Below are positions 25,962 to 35,800 of a stretch of 37,980 nucleotides of DNA, piece by piece. This DNA comes from an uncultured Spirochaetaceae bacterium (GTDB lineage: Bacteria; Spirochaetota; Spirochaetia; Sphaerochaetales; Sphaerochaetaceae). Each line of letters starts with the position of its first letter. Position 1 is the stretch's first letter. The translations under genes were made by a program, and so were the position numbers. Below the pieces are notes generated by a model. It was given only the letters and a program-made list of their open reading frames with translations. It searched no databases and was not told the origin of the DNA. The stretch spans positions 1 through 37,980 of the forward strand of contig CALXOH010000003.1 of the NCBI GenBank assembly GCA_944389975.1. Reading direction: 5' to 3'.

Positions 25962-28085
25962 ATGTTTGAAGTAAAGAAAGTTTCAGTCCAGATCGGAGAC
26001 GGCGAACTCGTTTTCGAGACTGGAAAGATCGCAAAGCAGGCGAACGGCGCAGTTTATGCGTACTACAAAGGATCGGCAGTCATCGCAACAGTATGCTGCG
26101 GGGAAGCCCCGAGCGAGCCGATCGATTACGTCCCCGTATCTGTTGAATACAATGAGAAGTATTATGCCGCCGGAAAGATCCCCGGAGGATTTCTTAAGAG
26201 GGAGGGAAAGCCGAAGGACAAGGAGATCCTCGTATCCCGTCTCATCGACAGGCCTATGAGGCCGCTTTTCGACAAGGCATTCGGTCGTGAGATCCAGATT
26301 GTCCCTACAGTCGTCTCTTCCGATATGACGAACACTCCAGACATCATCGCAATCAATGCAGCATCATGTGCAGTCACGATCAGTGACATCCCGTTCTATG
26401 GTCCTATCGCTGCAGTACGCGTTGCGCTCATAGATGGCAAATACGTCATCAACCCGACTTTCCAGGAGATTCCACAGGCGGAACTCGATATCGTAGTTGC
26501 AGGCACGCACGATGGAATCACGATGGTGGAAGGAGGAGCGAAGGAAGTATCCGAGGATGCGATGCTTGGAGCAATCGCGGCAGCACAGCCTGTGATCTCA
26601 AAAATCTGTGAAGCACAGATGGAGATGCAGAAGATCGCAGGAAAGGAAAAGCTTCCCCTGATGAAAATCGAAGAGAAGGATATGTCGTGGATGGATCCGA
26701 TAAAGGAGTATGCATATCCATTGGAGAAGGAAGCTTCGTTTGTCAAGGGAAAGGCAAACAGGTATGCAGCATTGGCTGACGTTCATAAGAGCGTCAAAGA
26801 GAAGTTCCAGGATCTCATCAGCGAGGATGAGAAGAGGGAAGGGGAAGTCGACAAGCTCTTTGAGGATATGGAGTACGAGATCCTCCGCTCAAGCATCCTC
26901 AACGACGGGGTGAGAACCGATGGAAGAAGCGTTACCGAGATCAGACCGATCACATGCGAAGTAGGAGTTCTACCATCGACGCACGGCTCTGCGCTCTTTA
27001 CCCGCGGCGAGACCCAGTCTCTTGCAGTAACTACCCTTGGAACAGTCCAGGACGAACAGCTTTTTGACAACATCGACGGGGAAAAGAGCTACTCGAACTT
27101 CATGCTCCACTACAACTTCCCTCCGTACTCGGTAGGAGAGTGCGGACGCCTTACAACCGGAAGAAGGGAGATTGGACACGGACACCTTGCCCAGAGGGCT
27201 TTGGAAGCTGTTGTACCAAAGAAGGACAAGTTCCCGTACACGGTCCGCGTCGTATCCGAGATCATGGAGTCAAACGGCTCTTCTTCGATGGCTTCGGTAT
27301 GCGGAGGCTGCCTTTCACTGATGGATGCGGGCGTTCCGATTTCAAAGCCGGTTGCAGGCATTGCAATGGGCCTCATCACCGAAGGTGCCGACTACAACAA
27401 GTATGTGATCCTTTCTGACATCCTCGGAGAGGAAGACCACCTCGGAGACATGGATTTCAAGGTTGCTGGAACAAAAGATGGAATTACTGCATTCCAGATG
27501 GATATCAAGATCGCCGGCGTTACCCCGGAGATCATGAGGAAGGCCCTCGATCAGGCGAAAGCCGGCAGGATGCATATCCTTTCGATCATGGCTGAAACGC
27601 TCCCCGGACCGAGAAGCGACATCAACGAGCGCGCTCCGAAGATCCTTTCATTCAAGGTACCTGAGGACAAGATCGGTGCGATCATCGGTACCGGCGGAAA
27701 GACGATCAAGGGGATTGCCCAGCAGAGCGGCGCTGAAGTCAACATCGACGACGATGGAACCGTGATGATCTACGGAAGGAACAATGCGGTTGCACAGGAA
27801 GCAAAGAGGCTTTGCCTCGAGATCATCGAGGAACCGGAGGTTGGCAAGATCTACCACGGAACAGTAAAAAGGATCGTCGACTTCGGCGCATTCATCGAGA
27901 TTCTTCCCGGAAAGGAAGGGCTCTGCCACATTTCAAAGCTTTCAAAGAAGAGGGTGAAGAAGGTGGAGGATGTCCTTTCACAGGGTCAGGAAGTCGATGT
28001 AAAGCTTATCGACATCGACAGGATGGGAAGGCTCAACCTTTCTTACATTGACGCACAGACGGACGATGGAAAGAAAGAAAACTGA
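25962..28085 (+). CDS. pnp: polyribonucleotide nucleotidyltransferase (PNPase)
   Basis: PNPase degrades RNA 3' to 5' with phosphate and is a main mRNA decay enzyme. The 707-aa protein has two RNase PH-like domains (~residues 10-215 and 310-545), joined by the helical linker. A KH domain ([17 protein letters not shown]) and an S1 domain ([29 protein letters not shown]) complete it. The second PH domain carries the active-site region with RRSEIG-like [15 protein letters not shown], and [21 protein letters not shown] 25962 follows AAGGA (25951-25955). Its end overlaps dut by 20 bp. The 96-bp gap upstream holds the rpsO terminator; no clear separate promoter was seen. Confidence 0.98.
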   Translation: MFEVKKVSVQIGDGELVFETGKIAKQANGAVYAYYKGSAVIATVCCGEAPSEPIDYVPVSVEYNEKYYAAGKIPGGFLKREGKPKDKEILVSRLIDRPMRPLFDKAFGREIQIVPTVVSSDMTNTPDIIAINAASCAVTISDIPFYGPIAAVRVALIDGKYVINPTFQEIPQAELDIVVAGTHDGITMVEGGAKEVSEDAMLGAIAAAQPVISKICEAQMEMQKIAGKEKLPLMKIEEKDMSWMDPIKEYAYPLEKEASFVKGKANRYAALADVHKSVKEKFQDLISEDEKREGEVDKLFEDMEYEILRSSILNDGVRTDGRSVTEIRPITCEVGVLPSTHGSALFTRGETQSLAVTTLGTVQDEQLFDNIDGEKSYSNFMLHYNFPPYSVGECGRLTTGRREIGHGHLAQRALEAVVPKKDKFPYTVRVVSEIMESNGSSSMASVCGGCLSLMDAGVPISKPVAGIAMGLITEGADYNKYVILSDILGEEDHLGDMDFKVAGTKDGITAFQMDIKIAGVTPEIMRKALDQAKAGRMHILSIMAETLPGPRSDINERAPKILSFKVPEDKIGAIIGTGGKTIKGIAQQSGAEVNIDDDGTVMIYGRNNAVAQEAKRLCLEIIEEPEVGKIYHGTVKRIVDFGAFIEILPGKEGLCHISKLSKKRVKKVEDVLSQGQEVDVKLIDIDRMGRLNLSYIDAQTDDGKKEN

Positions 28086-28518
28086 CGTCAAAGTCAAATT
28101 GAAACTTGGGAAAGGGGCTTCGGCCCCTTCTTATTCCACATCCGGCTCTAGCGGCATGGACGTAAGAGCCAGGTTGGATTCAGATGTCGTTTTGAAAAGT
28201 CACGCACGGACGCTTGTTCCCACAGGTATTTTCTTCGAGATTCCCGAAGGGTATGAGATACAGGTTCGTCCGAGAAGCGGACTTGCGCTCAAGAGCGGGA
28301 TTTCTGTACTCAATACCCCGGGAACGATAGACAGCGACTACCGGGGGGAATTGGGTATCATACTTATAAACCTATCCGATGAGGACTTTACGATACACGA
28401 CGGCGACAGGATCGCCCAGATCGTGCTTTCGAAAGTCGAACGGATCGGATTTGAACTAATCGACGAACTTTCCGAAACCGAAAGGTCATCCGGAGGGTTC
28501 GGGTCTACGGGAGTCTGA
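28066..28518 (+). CDS. dut: deoxyuridine triphosphate nucleotidohydrolase (dUTPase)
   Basis: Trimeric dUTPase removes dUTP and supplies dUMP for dTMP synthesis. All five motifs are recognisable in 150 aa: GSSGMDVRA (1), PRSGLALK (2), [13 protein letters not shown] (3), GDRIAQIV (4), and the C-terminal [10 protein letters not shown] (5). I chose ATG 28066; TTG 28048 in frame would add six residues. Neither has a strong ribosome binding site, and overlap with the end of pnp suggests coupling. It works in the same pool as Tmk, encoded at 7276. Confidence 0.96.
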   Translation: MERKKTDVKVKLKLGKGASAPSYSTSGSSGMDVRARLDSDVVLKSHARTLVPTGIFFEIPEGYEIQVRPRSGLALKSGISVLNTPGTIDSDYRGELGIILINLSDEDFTIHDGDRIAQIVLSKVERIGFELIDELSETERSSGGFGSTGV

Positions 28519-28523
28519 GGCAA

Positions 28524-29795
28524 TTGGAACTAAAAAGGGGAGGATCCTCCCTTCTTTTCAGATATATATCGAGGGAGTTCCTGATCTCTTTTTCAGTTGC
28601 CTTCGTCTTCTTTTTCCTCATATTCTTCGTCAACAGCATCCTTCTCCTGGTCCAAAGGATACTGTTGAAGAACATCACGTTTCTGACGATGCTCGAGATG
28701 GTTGCGTTGAGCATGCCACAGTTTCTGATCTATACGATTCCCTTTGCAACCCTTTCGGGCGCATCGATGGTGCTCGGGGATATGAACAGCAACAACGAAC
28801 TACTTGCGTTCCGTTCCAGCGGCGTACCCCTTGCGTCTATTTTCCGTCCGATAATCATATGGGCTGTCGTGCTTTCCTTCTGCACGTTTTTTGTTGCAGA
28901 CGTACTTCATCCGTGGTCGAACAAGATATACAGGGAGCGACTGACGGTGCTGATGCGCGATATGCCGACGTTCGAACTTGAGAGCAACAGCATCAACACT
29001 GTCGGAAATATTATGCTCTCAAACGGAGTAGTCGAGGGCTCTTCGATCGACGATGTCGTATTGATGAACACTGACAGGACGGAAGAGGACAAGACCATAA
29101 CGTCCCCCCATGGGAACCTCGAGTTGATTGACAGCATCTCTTTCGTCTACCGACTCGATCTATCATCCCCGTCACTGCTGATGACCGATTCGACGAACCC
29201 TGCAAAGTTTTTGAGTGCCGAAGGGGAGAGCGCATCTTTCTTCCTTGATTTCTCCGATCAGGTTCCTTCCCTTACAAGTACAAGCCCCACGAACCTCTCG
29301 TCCCGTGAGCTTCTTTCCTTCATCAGGGAGCGAAATGAGATACAGGATAAAGACAGGCTCGAGTTCCATACGAGGAGGGAGGATCAAGGGTTGAGGATTG
29401 CAAGCGCAGCACGCTTATCCGGATGGGATGGAAAGGACACATCGGGGGAGGTTGCGGGCGCAAGCGAGGAGCTTATGAGCATGACCACCCCTCCGACGAA
29501 CTTCTACGGACAGTATTACAAGGCTGAGCTAATGAAGAAATTCTCACTCTCTTCAGCTTGTTTCTTCCTTTCATTGGTTGCTCTTCCATTGGGACTTATG
29601 AGGTTGAAGTACGGGAAGCTTGCCGGTTTTGCAATCTCTTTGTTGATTGCTGTAAGCTTCTGGTACATGCTCTTTTTCGCACAACTTGCGATATTCGACA
29701 TCACGTCAAGCCCGTACCTTCTGATATTCTCTCCGAACCTCGTGATCGGCTTTCTTGCCTTCATCCTTTATCTGCTGATGAGGAAGGCGCGATGA
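28524..29795 (+). CDS. lptF: LptF/LptG-family permease (YjgP/YjgQ), first copy
   Basis: A 423-aa inner-membrane protein of the LptF/G family, the permease half of the LptB2FG ABC transporter that lifts lipopolysaccharide or another glycolipid from the inner membrane. There are three hydrophobic segments in the N-terminal part (~12-35, ~50-75, ~100-125), a large periplasmic beta-jellyroll-like region (~135-330), and three membrane segments at the C-terminus (~335-420). The family opening RYISREFLISF is clear. TTG 28524 is the only usable start, since no ATG or GTG precedes the conserved block, with GAGG just upstream. A terminator-like hairpin lies inside the first codons. lptG overlaps by 4 bp. 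Many spirochaetes lack classical LPS, so the cargo is uncertain. Confidence 0.88.
   Translation: MELKRGGSSLLFRYISREFLISFSVAFVFFFLIFFVNSILLLVQRILLKNITFLTMLEMVALSMPQFLIYTIPFATLSGASMVLGDMNSNNELLAFRSSGVPLASIFRPIIIWAVVLSFCTFFVADVLHPWSNKIYRERLTVLMRDMPTFELESNSINTVGNIMLSNGVVEGSSIDDVVLMNTDRTEEDKTITSPHGNLELIDSISFVYRLDLSSPSLLMTDSTNPAKFLSAEGESASFFLDFSDQVPSLTSTSPTNLSSRELLSFIRERNEIQDKDRLEFHTRREDQGLRIASAARLSGWDGKDTSGEVAGASEELMSMTTPPTNFYGQYYKAELMKKFSLSSACFFLSLVALPLGLMRLKYGKLAGFAISLLIAVSFWYMLFFAQLAIFDITSSPYLLIFSPNLVIGFLAFILYLLMRKAR
28536..28558 (+). terminator. hairpin with T-rich tail inside the start of lptF
   Basis: A perfect 14-nt palindrome GGGAGGATCCTCCC (28538-28551), extendable by one wobble and one A/T pair, is followed by TTCTTTTC. 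It can fold as a 7-bp stem with a GATC loop. It lies 18 nt after the dut stop but within codons 5-10 of lptF. It may thus end the pnp-dut transcript or attenuate lptFG-tgt. Confidence 0.45.
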
Positions 29796-30871
29796 GGATA
29801 TTTACACGCTACACTGTAAAAAGCATATTCCTCACAGCTTTCGTCGCGATGTTGATCTTCTCTTTCCTGGTAATGGCTGTAGAGACGTTCATGAACATGG
29901 ATGGTTTCATCCAGAACGAACTTGCGTTTCCTGATATGGCGCGCTATGCATTCTTTGCACTATCAGATTATTTTCTAATGCTTTTGTCCGTCTCCATGCT
30001 ATTCTCAGTCTCGTATTTTCTATCAAACCTATCTGCGAACAACGAACTTATCGCACTCTATACTGCCGGATACTCGAAGAGGAAGATAATAAGACCGATA
30101 CTCATTTTCGCAATCGTCCTTACCCTTCTGATGGTCCTTTTCAACGAGAACATAGGGCTGAAGTGGAAGAACGGGAAGGATGTTGTCTCCACGGAGCTTT
30201 TCGGAAGAAGCGGAACGCAGGATGCGACGAACGTAAGCCTGCGCGACATGGCAAGCGGGTTTGTAGTCCATGCCGACAGGTACGATGACGACAGGAAGGC
30301 ACTAACAAGGCCGAAGGTTGTATTGGTGGAGGATGGAAAGCCAGAAATGAGGCTCGATGCCGAAAGATGCGTATATACGGAAGGAACCTGGGAGTTTTCC
30401 AATGCAGTCGTATACGAGAGAAGTGATGATGGAATTTACTTTGAAAGCACGTTCCCAAGCTACAGTCTCACGGGCTTTGACATCGAACCCGATATGTTCC
30501 TAAGCCAGAACATGCAGATGGACACGATGGATTTCTTCCAGGCGGTCGAATACCTGTCTGAATTGAAGAACCTCGACAGGGAGAACTACCAAGTGAGGGC
30601 GACTGATTTTCTTTCACGCGTCTTCGAACCGTTCTCGATACTCGTACTGATGGCGATCGGAATGTCGATGAACTATACGTTCAAGAAGAACGTTTTATTG
30701 TTTTCGATAGTCGAATCATTGGTCATAGCCGTAGTTTACTACGTAGCGGACATGGTATTCTCAATCACGAGCGAGCAGGGGATGACGAGCCCTCTTTTTT
30801 CTGTGATCGCACCGATGGTGATGACAATAATCCTTTCATACGTGCTATCATTCTTGGGAAAACGAATATGA
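29792..30871 (+). CDS. lptG: LptF/LptG-family permease, second copy
   Basis: The second half of the LptF/G pair, 359 aa. The start is ATG 29792, overlapping the lptF stop (ATGA). The longer open frame upstream is an out-of-frame shadow of lptF. It has the same layout as its neighbour: RYTVKSIFLTAFVAMLIFSF near residue 6, two more N-terminal membrane helices, a periplasmic domain (~125-265), and a C-terminal membrane set after FLSRVFEPFSILVLMAIG. Which of the two is F and which G is assigned by order only. No lptB is in the window. It overlaps tgt by 4 bp. Confidence 0.86.
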   Translation: MRIFTRYTVKSIFLTAFVAMLIFSFLVMAVETFMNMDGFIQNELAFPDMARYAFFALSDYFLMLLSVSMLFSVSYFLSNLSANNELIALYTAGYSKRKIIRPILIFAIVLTLLMVLFNENIGLKWKNGKDVVSTELFGRSGTQDATNVSLRDMASGFVVHADRYDDDRKALTRPKVVLVEDGKPEMRLDAERCVYTEGTWEFSNAVVYERSDDGIYFESTFPSYSLTGFDIEPDMFLSQNMQMDTMDFFQAVEYLSELKNLDRENYQVRATDFLSRVFEPFSILVLMAIGMSMNYTFKKNVLLFSIVESLVIAVVYYVADMVFSITSEQGMTSPLFSVIAPMVMTIILSYVLSFLGKRI

Positions 30872-32031
30872 GCAATTTGAATTTTGATGTAATTGGGAAA
30901 GACACTGGATCGAAGGCCCGTATCGGAGTCCTTTCGCTTCCCCATGGAAAAGTGGATACACCGATGTTCATGCCAGTAGGCACGAACGCGACAGTCAAGG
31001 GAATATACCACGACAAGATCAAGGAGATAGGGTACAACCTTATTCTTGCAAATACATATCACTTGTATCTCAGGCCGGGGCTTGATGTCCTTTCTTCTTT
31101 TGGTGGCGCGCATGCTTTCTCATCTTGGGATGGAAACATACTTACAGACTCGGGCGGCTTCCAGGTCTTCTCCCTCTCAGGGCTGAGAAAGATAAACAAG
31201 GAAGGTGTGACGTTCCAGTCGCATATCGATGGTTCGAGGCATATATTCACCCCTGAGAAGGTAGTGGACATCGAGAGCGTGATCGGAAGCGACATCGCAA
31301 TGTGCCTTGACGTGTGCACGCCCCCGAGGATCGATTACAAAGCCGCAAAGGAAGCGATGGAGATGACGCACTCTTGGGCAAGGCGCTCGATAGAAGAGCG
31401 AAACAGGCTTGAAGGGGAGGGCGCGTTCAGAGGAAACCTCTTTGGAATAGTCCAGGGCAACTTCTATGAGGACCTCAGGAAAGAGAGTGCTGAAGTGATT
31501 TCATCGATGGATTTCCCGGGAATAGCGATCGGAGGGCTTTCCGTAGGGGAGGAGAAGAGCGAGTTTTCACATTTTCTTGCACACACTGCAGAGTACATCG
31601 ATTCGACGAAACCCAGATATGTGATGGGGATAGGAAGCCCTGACTATATCCTTGAAGCGGTGGAGAACGGAATAGATCTCTTTGACTGCGTGCTGCAGAC
31701 GAGGATGGCGCGTAACGGTGCCGCGTTCACTGACGACGGGTACATGGTCATGAAGAAGGCAAAGTACAAGGATGACCACTCCCCGATAGTCGAGGGTTGC
31801 AGATGCACGTGCTGCACGAAGTACTCAAGGGCGTACGTGCATCACCTGGTGAAGTGCAATGAAATGCTAGGGGGCATGCTTCTTACCGAGCACAACCTCA
31901 CGTACATGTACGACTTGATGGAACGGATCAAGAAAGCTATAGCGGAAGATAGGTTCACATCTTTCAAGAAAGATTACCTCGATAGATTCCTGAGGGGAAA
32001 ATGCTCCCCTGATAGAAGACAGGAGTGCTGA
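30868..32031 (+). CDS. tgt: queuine tRNA-ribosyltransferase
   Basis: Bacterial Tgt exchanges guanine-34 for preQ1 in tRNAs of the Asp/Asn/His/Tyr group. The 387-aa protein has LILANTYHLYLRPG, DSGGFQVFSL with Asp94, GIAIGGLSVGEEK, GIGSPDYILEAVENGIDLFDCV with the nucleophilic Asp, and the zinc site CRCTCC followed by RAYVHHL. After FDCV the sequence reads LQTRMARNG, where MPTR is more usual; this does not remove a known catalytic residue. It acts before QueA (6240). It is the last gene of the lptF-lptG-tgt run and marks the end of the conserved core. No terminator is visible after it. Confidence 0.96.
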   Translation: MSNLNFDVIGKDTGSKARIGVLSLPHGKVDTPMFMPVGTNATVKGIYHDKIKEIGYNLILANTYHLYLRPGLDVLSSFGGAHAFSSWDGNILTDSGGFQVFSLSGLRKINKEGVTFQSHIDGSRHIFTPEKVVDIESVIGSDIAMCLDVCTPPRIDYKAAKEAMEMTHSWARRSIEERNRLEGEGAFRGNLFGIVQGNFYEDLRKESAEVISSMDFPGIAIGGLSVGEEKSEFSHFLAHTAEYIDSTKPRYVMGIGSPDYILEAVENGIDLFDCVLQTRMARNGAAFTDDGYMVMKKAKYKDDHSPIVEGCRCTCCTKYSRAYVHHLVKCNEMLGGMLLTEHNLTYMYDLMERIKKAIAEDRFTSFKKDYLDRFLRGKCSPDRRQEC

Positions 32032-32304
32032 TTTGTGAACTATGATCTCAATATAGAGGCCAGTATCATCTCTTTTTGCATCAACAGAGACATTAGAGTA
32101 GTTCAGAGCCTGGACTATGCTGTTCGGAATTGTATCGAGCAATCTCTTTGTCTCCTTGACTCCAAGGTCGACAGTGTTTCCATCATCATCCTTTCCAATG
32201 TACATCTTTCCGCCGGAAGCATTGGCCATCCCACATATCTCATTAAGAAACTCTTTCTTCCAGATGACTTTGTATTCTATGTTCTGCATTTCAAAATTAT
32301 TCAT
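31867..32304 (-). pseudogene. truncated AlbA_2 (Schlafen-type) ATP/DNA-binding domain protein
   Basis: From ATG 32304 residues 1-92 match the start of the AlbA_2/DUF4062-like proteins often called RecG-like or 'putative DNA binding domain' proteins. QNIEYKVIWKKEFLNEICGMANASGGKMYIGKDDDGN is the hallmark, then LLDTIPNSIVQALNYSNVSVD and LYIEIIVHKS. The similarity stops at about 32029, which is exactly the tgt stop codon. The remaining 53 residues are only antisense tgt sequence. Full family members are ~380-480 aa, so this is a broken gene left at the edge of the accessory region. It is downstream of the HTH gene and small ORFs on the same strand. Confidence 0.7.
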
Positions 32305-32311
32305 TTATGCC

Positions 32312-32374
32312 TCATTTGATCGCTTTCAGAGCATTCCCGGACTTCTGATAAGTCATATTCTCCAGTTCACACAT
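32312..32374 (-). pseudogene. tiny ORF (20 aa) in decayed minus-strand cluster
   Basis: An ATG at 32374 overlaps the TGA of the preceding 45-aa ORF (TGATG), giving MCELENMTYQKSGNALKAIK, and ends 7 bp before the AlbA_2 start. The codons look protein-like and the stop/start coupling is neat. The length is so short that it may be a fragment of a broken gene. No family recognised. Confidence 0.25.
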
Positions 32375-32511
32375 CAGATACTGGAGTGAAGAGGGTAGGG
32401 TATGTTCAATTTGTCGAAGATCTCATACTCAAATTCCTTCTTTGGTACTCCCGCAGTTTCTGCAAACTTGATCCTTGGACTGATCTTATCCCTTCTCTGT
32501 CTCTCCATCAT
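32374..32511 (-). pseudogene. small ORF (45 aa) overlapping the HTH gene
   Basis: ATG 32511 opens a 45-aa frame that overlaps the end of the HTH gene by 26 bp. The product is basic then acidic: MMERQRRDKISPRIKF at the start, ending near KLNIPYPLHSSI. It looks like genuine coding sequence rather than noise, but I recognise no family. It could be a real tiny gene or the frameshifted tail of a longer protein. Confidence 0.35.
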
Positions 32512-32704
32512 TTTGCCTACTTCGGTATGATTTTGTCCTTCTATCGTCCGGTTTTGAAGATGCTGTGGGAATAAGCCAGACTGAACCCTTCCTCACGGCT
32601 CCCGGTATCAAGTTGTGGTCACAATAATGGATTACCATCCTTGTAGTGATTCCCCATATTTCAGCCATTTCCTTGGCCGTCGAATAATCATCAATCGAAA
32701 GCAT
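32486..32704 (-). CDS. small MerR/excisionase-like helix-turn-helix protein (72 aa)
   Basis: From ATG 32704 the product has a single winged HTH: YSTAKEMAEIWGITTRMVIHYCDHNLIPGAVRKGSVWLIP, then SSKPDDRRTKS. This closely follows a common small family in gut bacteria (pattern AAKKWGIS.RRVQ.LC..GRIPG..R.G..W.IP..A.KP.D.R). Its members are DNA-binding regulators found beside mobile or defence genes. An upstream extension to ATG 32788 is open but looks non-coding. A -10-like TATACT (32716-32711) would give an almost leaderless mRNA. It is divergent from hsdR across ~144 bp, so it may regulate either its own cluster or the hsd operon; this is not shown. Confidence 0.6.
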   Translation of the reverse strand: MLSIDDYSTAKEMAEIWGITTRMVIHYCDHNLIPGAVRKGSVWLIPTASSKPDDRRTKSYRSRQNDGETEKG

Positions 32705-32822
32705 GTATAAAGTATATTTCCCAAATAGGAAACGTTCAGTTGCGTTTTGAATCAATCGAATAATTATCCCTACTTTCATGCAAAACATAACTTTTAGCTG
32801 AGAAAATAAAGCCTGAAATTCG

Positions 32823-32828
32823 TATAAT
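32823..32828 (+). promoter_or_regulatory. -10 element of the hsdRMS promoter
   Basis: A perfect TATAAT at 32823-32828 lies 20 nt before the hsdR start. No convincing -35 is found 16-18 nt upstream (GAGAAA at 17 nt). The gap 32705-32822 is AT-rich and otherwise shows nothing clear; an activator site there is possible. Confidence 0.45.
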
Positions 32829-32848
32829 CAATAATAAAGGTGAGGAAG

Positions 32849-35800
32849 ATGAGTTCTACCAATAGTTTTACAGAGAAGAGTTTTGAGAATGCTGTGATAC
32901 AGTTTTTTCAAGACAAGCTTGGATATGAATATATTCCAGGATCAGAGATAGATAGGAATAGCTTTAGGGATGTATTGTTTGAGAAGCAATTAAGAAATTC
33001 CTTGACAAGAATCAATCCTGGTATACAAGACGAAGCAATTGATGCAGCTATTTTCGAGTTGAAAAATAGATTATCAGGCAATTTGGTACAACAAAATGAA
33101 ACTTTCACTAATTATCTTCAGAATGGATTGACTGTGAGTATCATGACTAATGGAAAGGTAACATATCCTTTGGTCAAGCTTGTCGATTACGATAATGTTG
33201 ATAACAACTCATTCATAATCTCCAATCAATTTACGATCGATGGTGTTGAACGTAAAATCCCTGATGTAATCGTGTTCTTGAATGGTATTCCCCTTGTTGT
33301 GATGGAACTAAAAACATGTACTAGGGAGCAAACTGATTCTTCAGATGCTTTTTTACAGCTTGAAAACTATAAGAAGGTTATACCTCAACTCTTTTCCTAC
33401 AATGCGTTTTGCATCATTAGTGATATGATTGTTACAAAAGCAGGTACGATCACATCCGATGAGACGAGATATAGTCAATGGAAAACGGTCGATGGAAAGA
33501 CAGTAAACGATAAACCTCATTTTTCAATCCTGATGGAAGGAATGATGGAGAAAAACAGATTCCTTGATATCATCAGAAATTTCATACTATTCAGTAAAGA
33601 CGAAAAAGGCTCAGTAAAGATTTTGGCTGCTTATCATCAGTATCATGCAGTCCGTAAAGCATTGTCATCAGTATCCAATGCGATCGGGACAACTAGAAAG
33701 GGTGGTGTATTCTGGCATACTCAGGGAAGTGGAAAGTCACTTTCCATGGTATTCCTTAGCCGATTGTTGATGGTAACTCATCCAAATCTTACTATTGTTG
33801 TCATTACGGATAGGAATGATCTTGATGATCAATTATATTCGCAGTTTGCAAAATGTCGAGGATTTCTAAGGACTGAACCCAAACATCAACATAGCACGAG
33901 GGATCTTTCAGAGACACTAACCAACACACATTTCGGTGGCATTATCTTTACTACGATGCAGAAGTTCGAGGAAGCAGAAGAACCTTTCTCTCTTCGTGAT
34001 GATATTGTCGTAATGGCAGATGAGGCGCATCGAAGTCAATATGGATTATCAGAAAGCTTTGATTTCAAGACTCAACGAATGAGGAAAGGTACTGCTCGGA
34101 TAATTCGTGATGCATTGCCAAATGCGACTTTTATTGGATTTACAGGCACTCCTATTGCCAAAAAAGATCACAATACAATAGAGGTTTTCGGAGACTGCAT
34201 AGACGTATATGATATGACGCAGGCCGTAATTGATGGTGCAACGCGACCTGTATATTATGAAAGTCGTGTCATGAACATACAGCTCAATCAGGATATCTTG
34301 AAAAGAATTGATGGTATTCTTGCCGAGTATGTTGCAGAAGAAGAACCTGATTATACCTCTTCAAATATCATGAAAACCCAGAAAAAGAATGCAACAATGG
34401 AGGCTCTACTTAGCGCACCTGAAACGATACGAACTTTGGCAACTGATATCATAAAGCACTACGAAGGAAGGCAGGATATCCTTACAGGTAAAGCTATGAT
34501 AGTTGCATATTCCAGACCGATTGCAATGTTGATCTATCAGGAAATGCTGAATCAACGTCCAGAGTGGAAAGAGAAAGTTAAAGTTGTCATGACTCATGGC
34601 AATCAAGATCCTCCGGAATGGTTGGATTTGATAGGCAATATCTCGAAACAGGATTTGGCAAACAAGTTCAAAGATAACAATGACCCAATGAAAATAGCTA
34701 TAGTCGTCGATATGTGGTTGACTGGATTTGATGTTCCTTCTCTCGCTACGATGTATGTTTTCAAACCGATGGCCGGGCATAATCTCATGCAGGCAATTGC
34801 AAGGGTAAACAGGGTATTCAAGGATAAGGAAGGTGGCTTGGTTGTCGATTATATCGGTATAGCAACTGCTTTAAAGGAAGCAATGAAGCAGTATACGTTC
34901 CGCGATCAACAGAACTATGGCGAGATGAATATAGCTGATACTGCATTGATTACGTTCCGAGACAAGTTGGAAGTATGTTTTTCTATTTTTCATGGCATGA
35001 AGGGAGAGTTGGCGAAATTCATTACTGGAGATGATTTGGATAGATCCCGTGTCATTACTGATGGGATTGAATATATAGTTGACAATCATAGGGAGAGGGA
35101 GAAGAAAAACTTTATTGAAACAGCGTATCAACTCAAACAAGCAGCTTCCCTATGTCGAAGTCTTTTGGATAAGACCGAACGATTATATGCTTCTTTATTC
35201 GAGGCAATCCGAGTTTCCGTCCTTCGATTGGAAGGGCCTCGGGGTGCATCCGGGCAAAACCTAAGGGAAATATCTTCTCAAATCAAGGAGTTGCTCAATC
35301 AATCAGTGTCAAGTAATGGCGTCATCAACGTATTTGACAACATTGATACTGAGTTCTCAATCTTTGATGAGAAGTTCCTTTCTGAAGTTGCTGCTCTCAA
35401 GGAGAAAAACATTGCGTCTGAGTTGTTGAGACGTTTGCTTGAAGATAAAGTTCATGTGTATCAGCGGACAAACTTGGTAAAATCACAGTTATTTTCAGAG
35501 AAAATGGCAGAAATCATGAACAAGTGGCGCAATATGCAGATTACCAATGCAGAAGTAATCGAAGAATTGTTGAAACTAGCCGAGGATTTGAAGAATGATG
35601 CAAATAAGGCAAGGGAATTGAATTTGTCTGTTGAAGAAATGGCTTTCTATGATGCACTCTCAAAACCTATTGCCCGGAAGGATTTTTATACTAATCAGGA
35701 ATTGATTGCAATGACTCGCGCGCTAACCGAATCCTTGAGAAAGAATAGAACTATCGATTGGAATAAAAAGGATTCGGCCAGAGCGAAGATGAGAATGGCT

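Noticed and set aside
29558-29791. Longer N-terminus for lptG
   Set aside because: The extra 78 residues are an out-of-frame reading of lptF; the family N-terminus starts at ATG 29792, coupled to the lptF stop.
32035-32319. Plus-strand 94-aa open frame after tgt
   Set aside because: It is antisense to the AlbA_2 fragment, whose protein pattern is clear on the minus strand.
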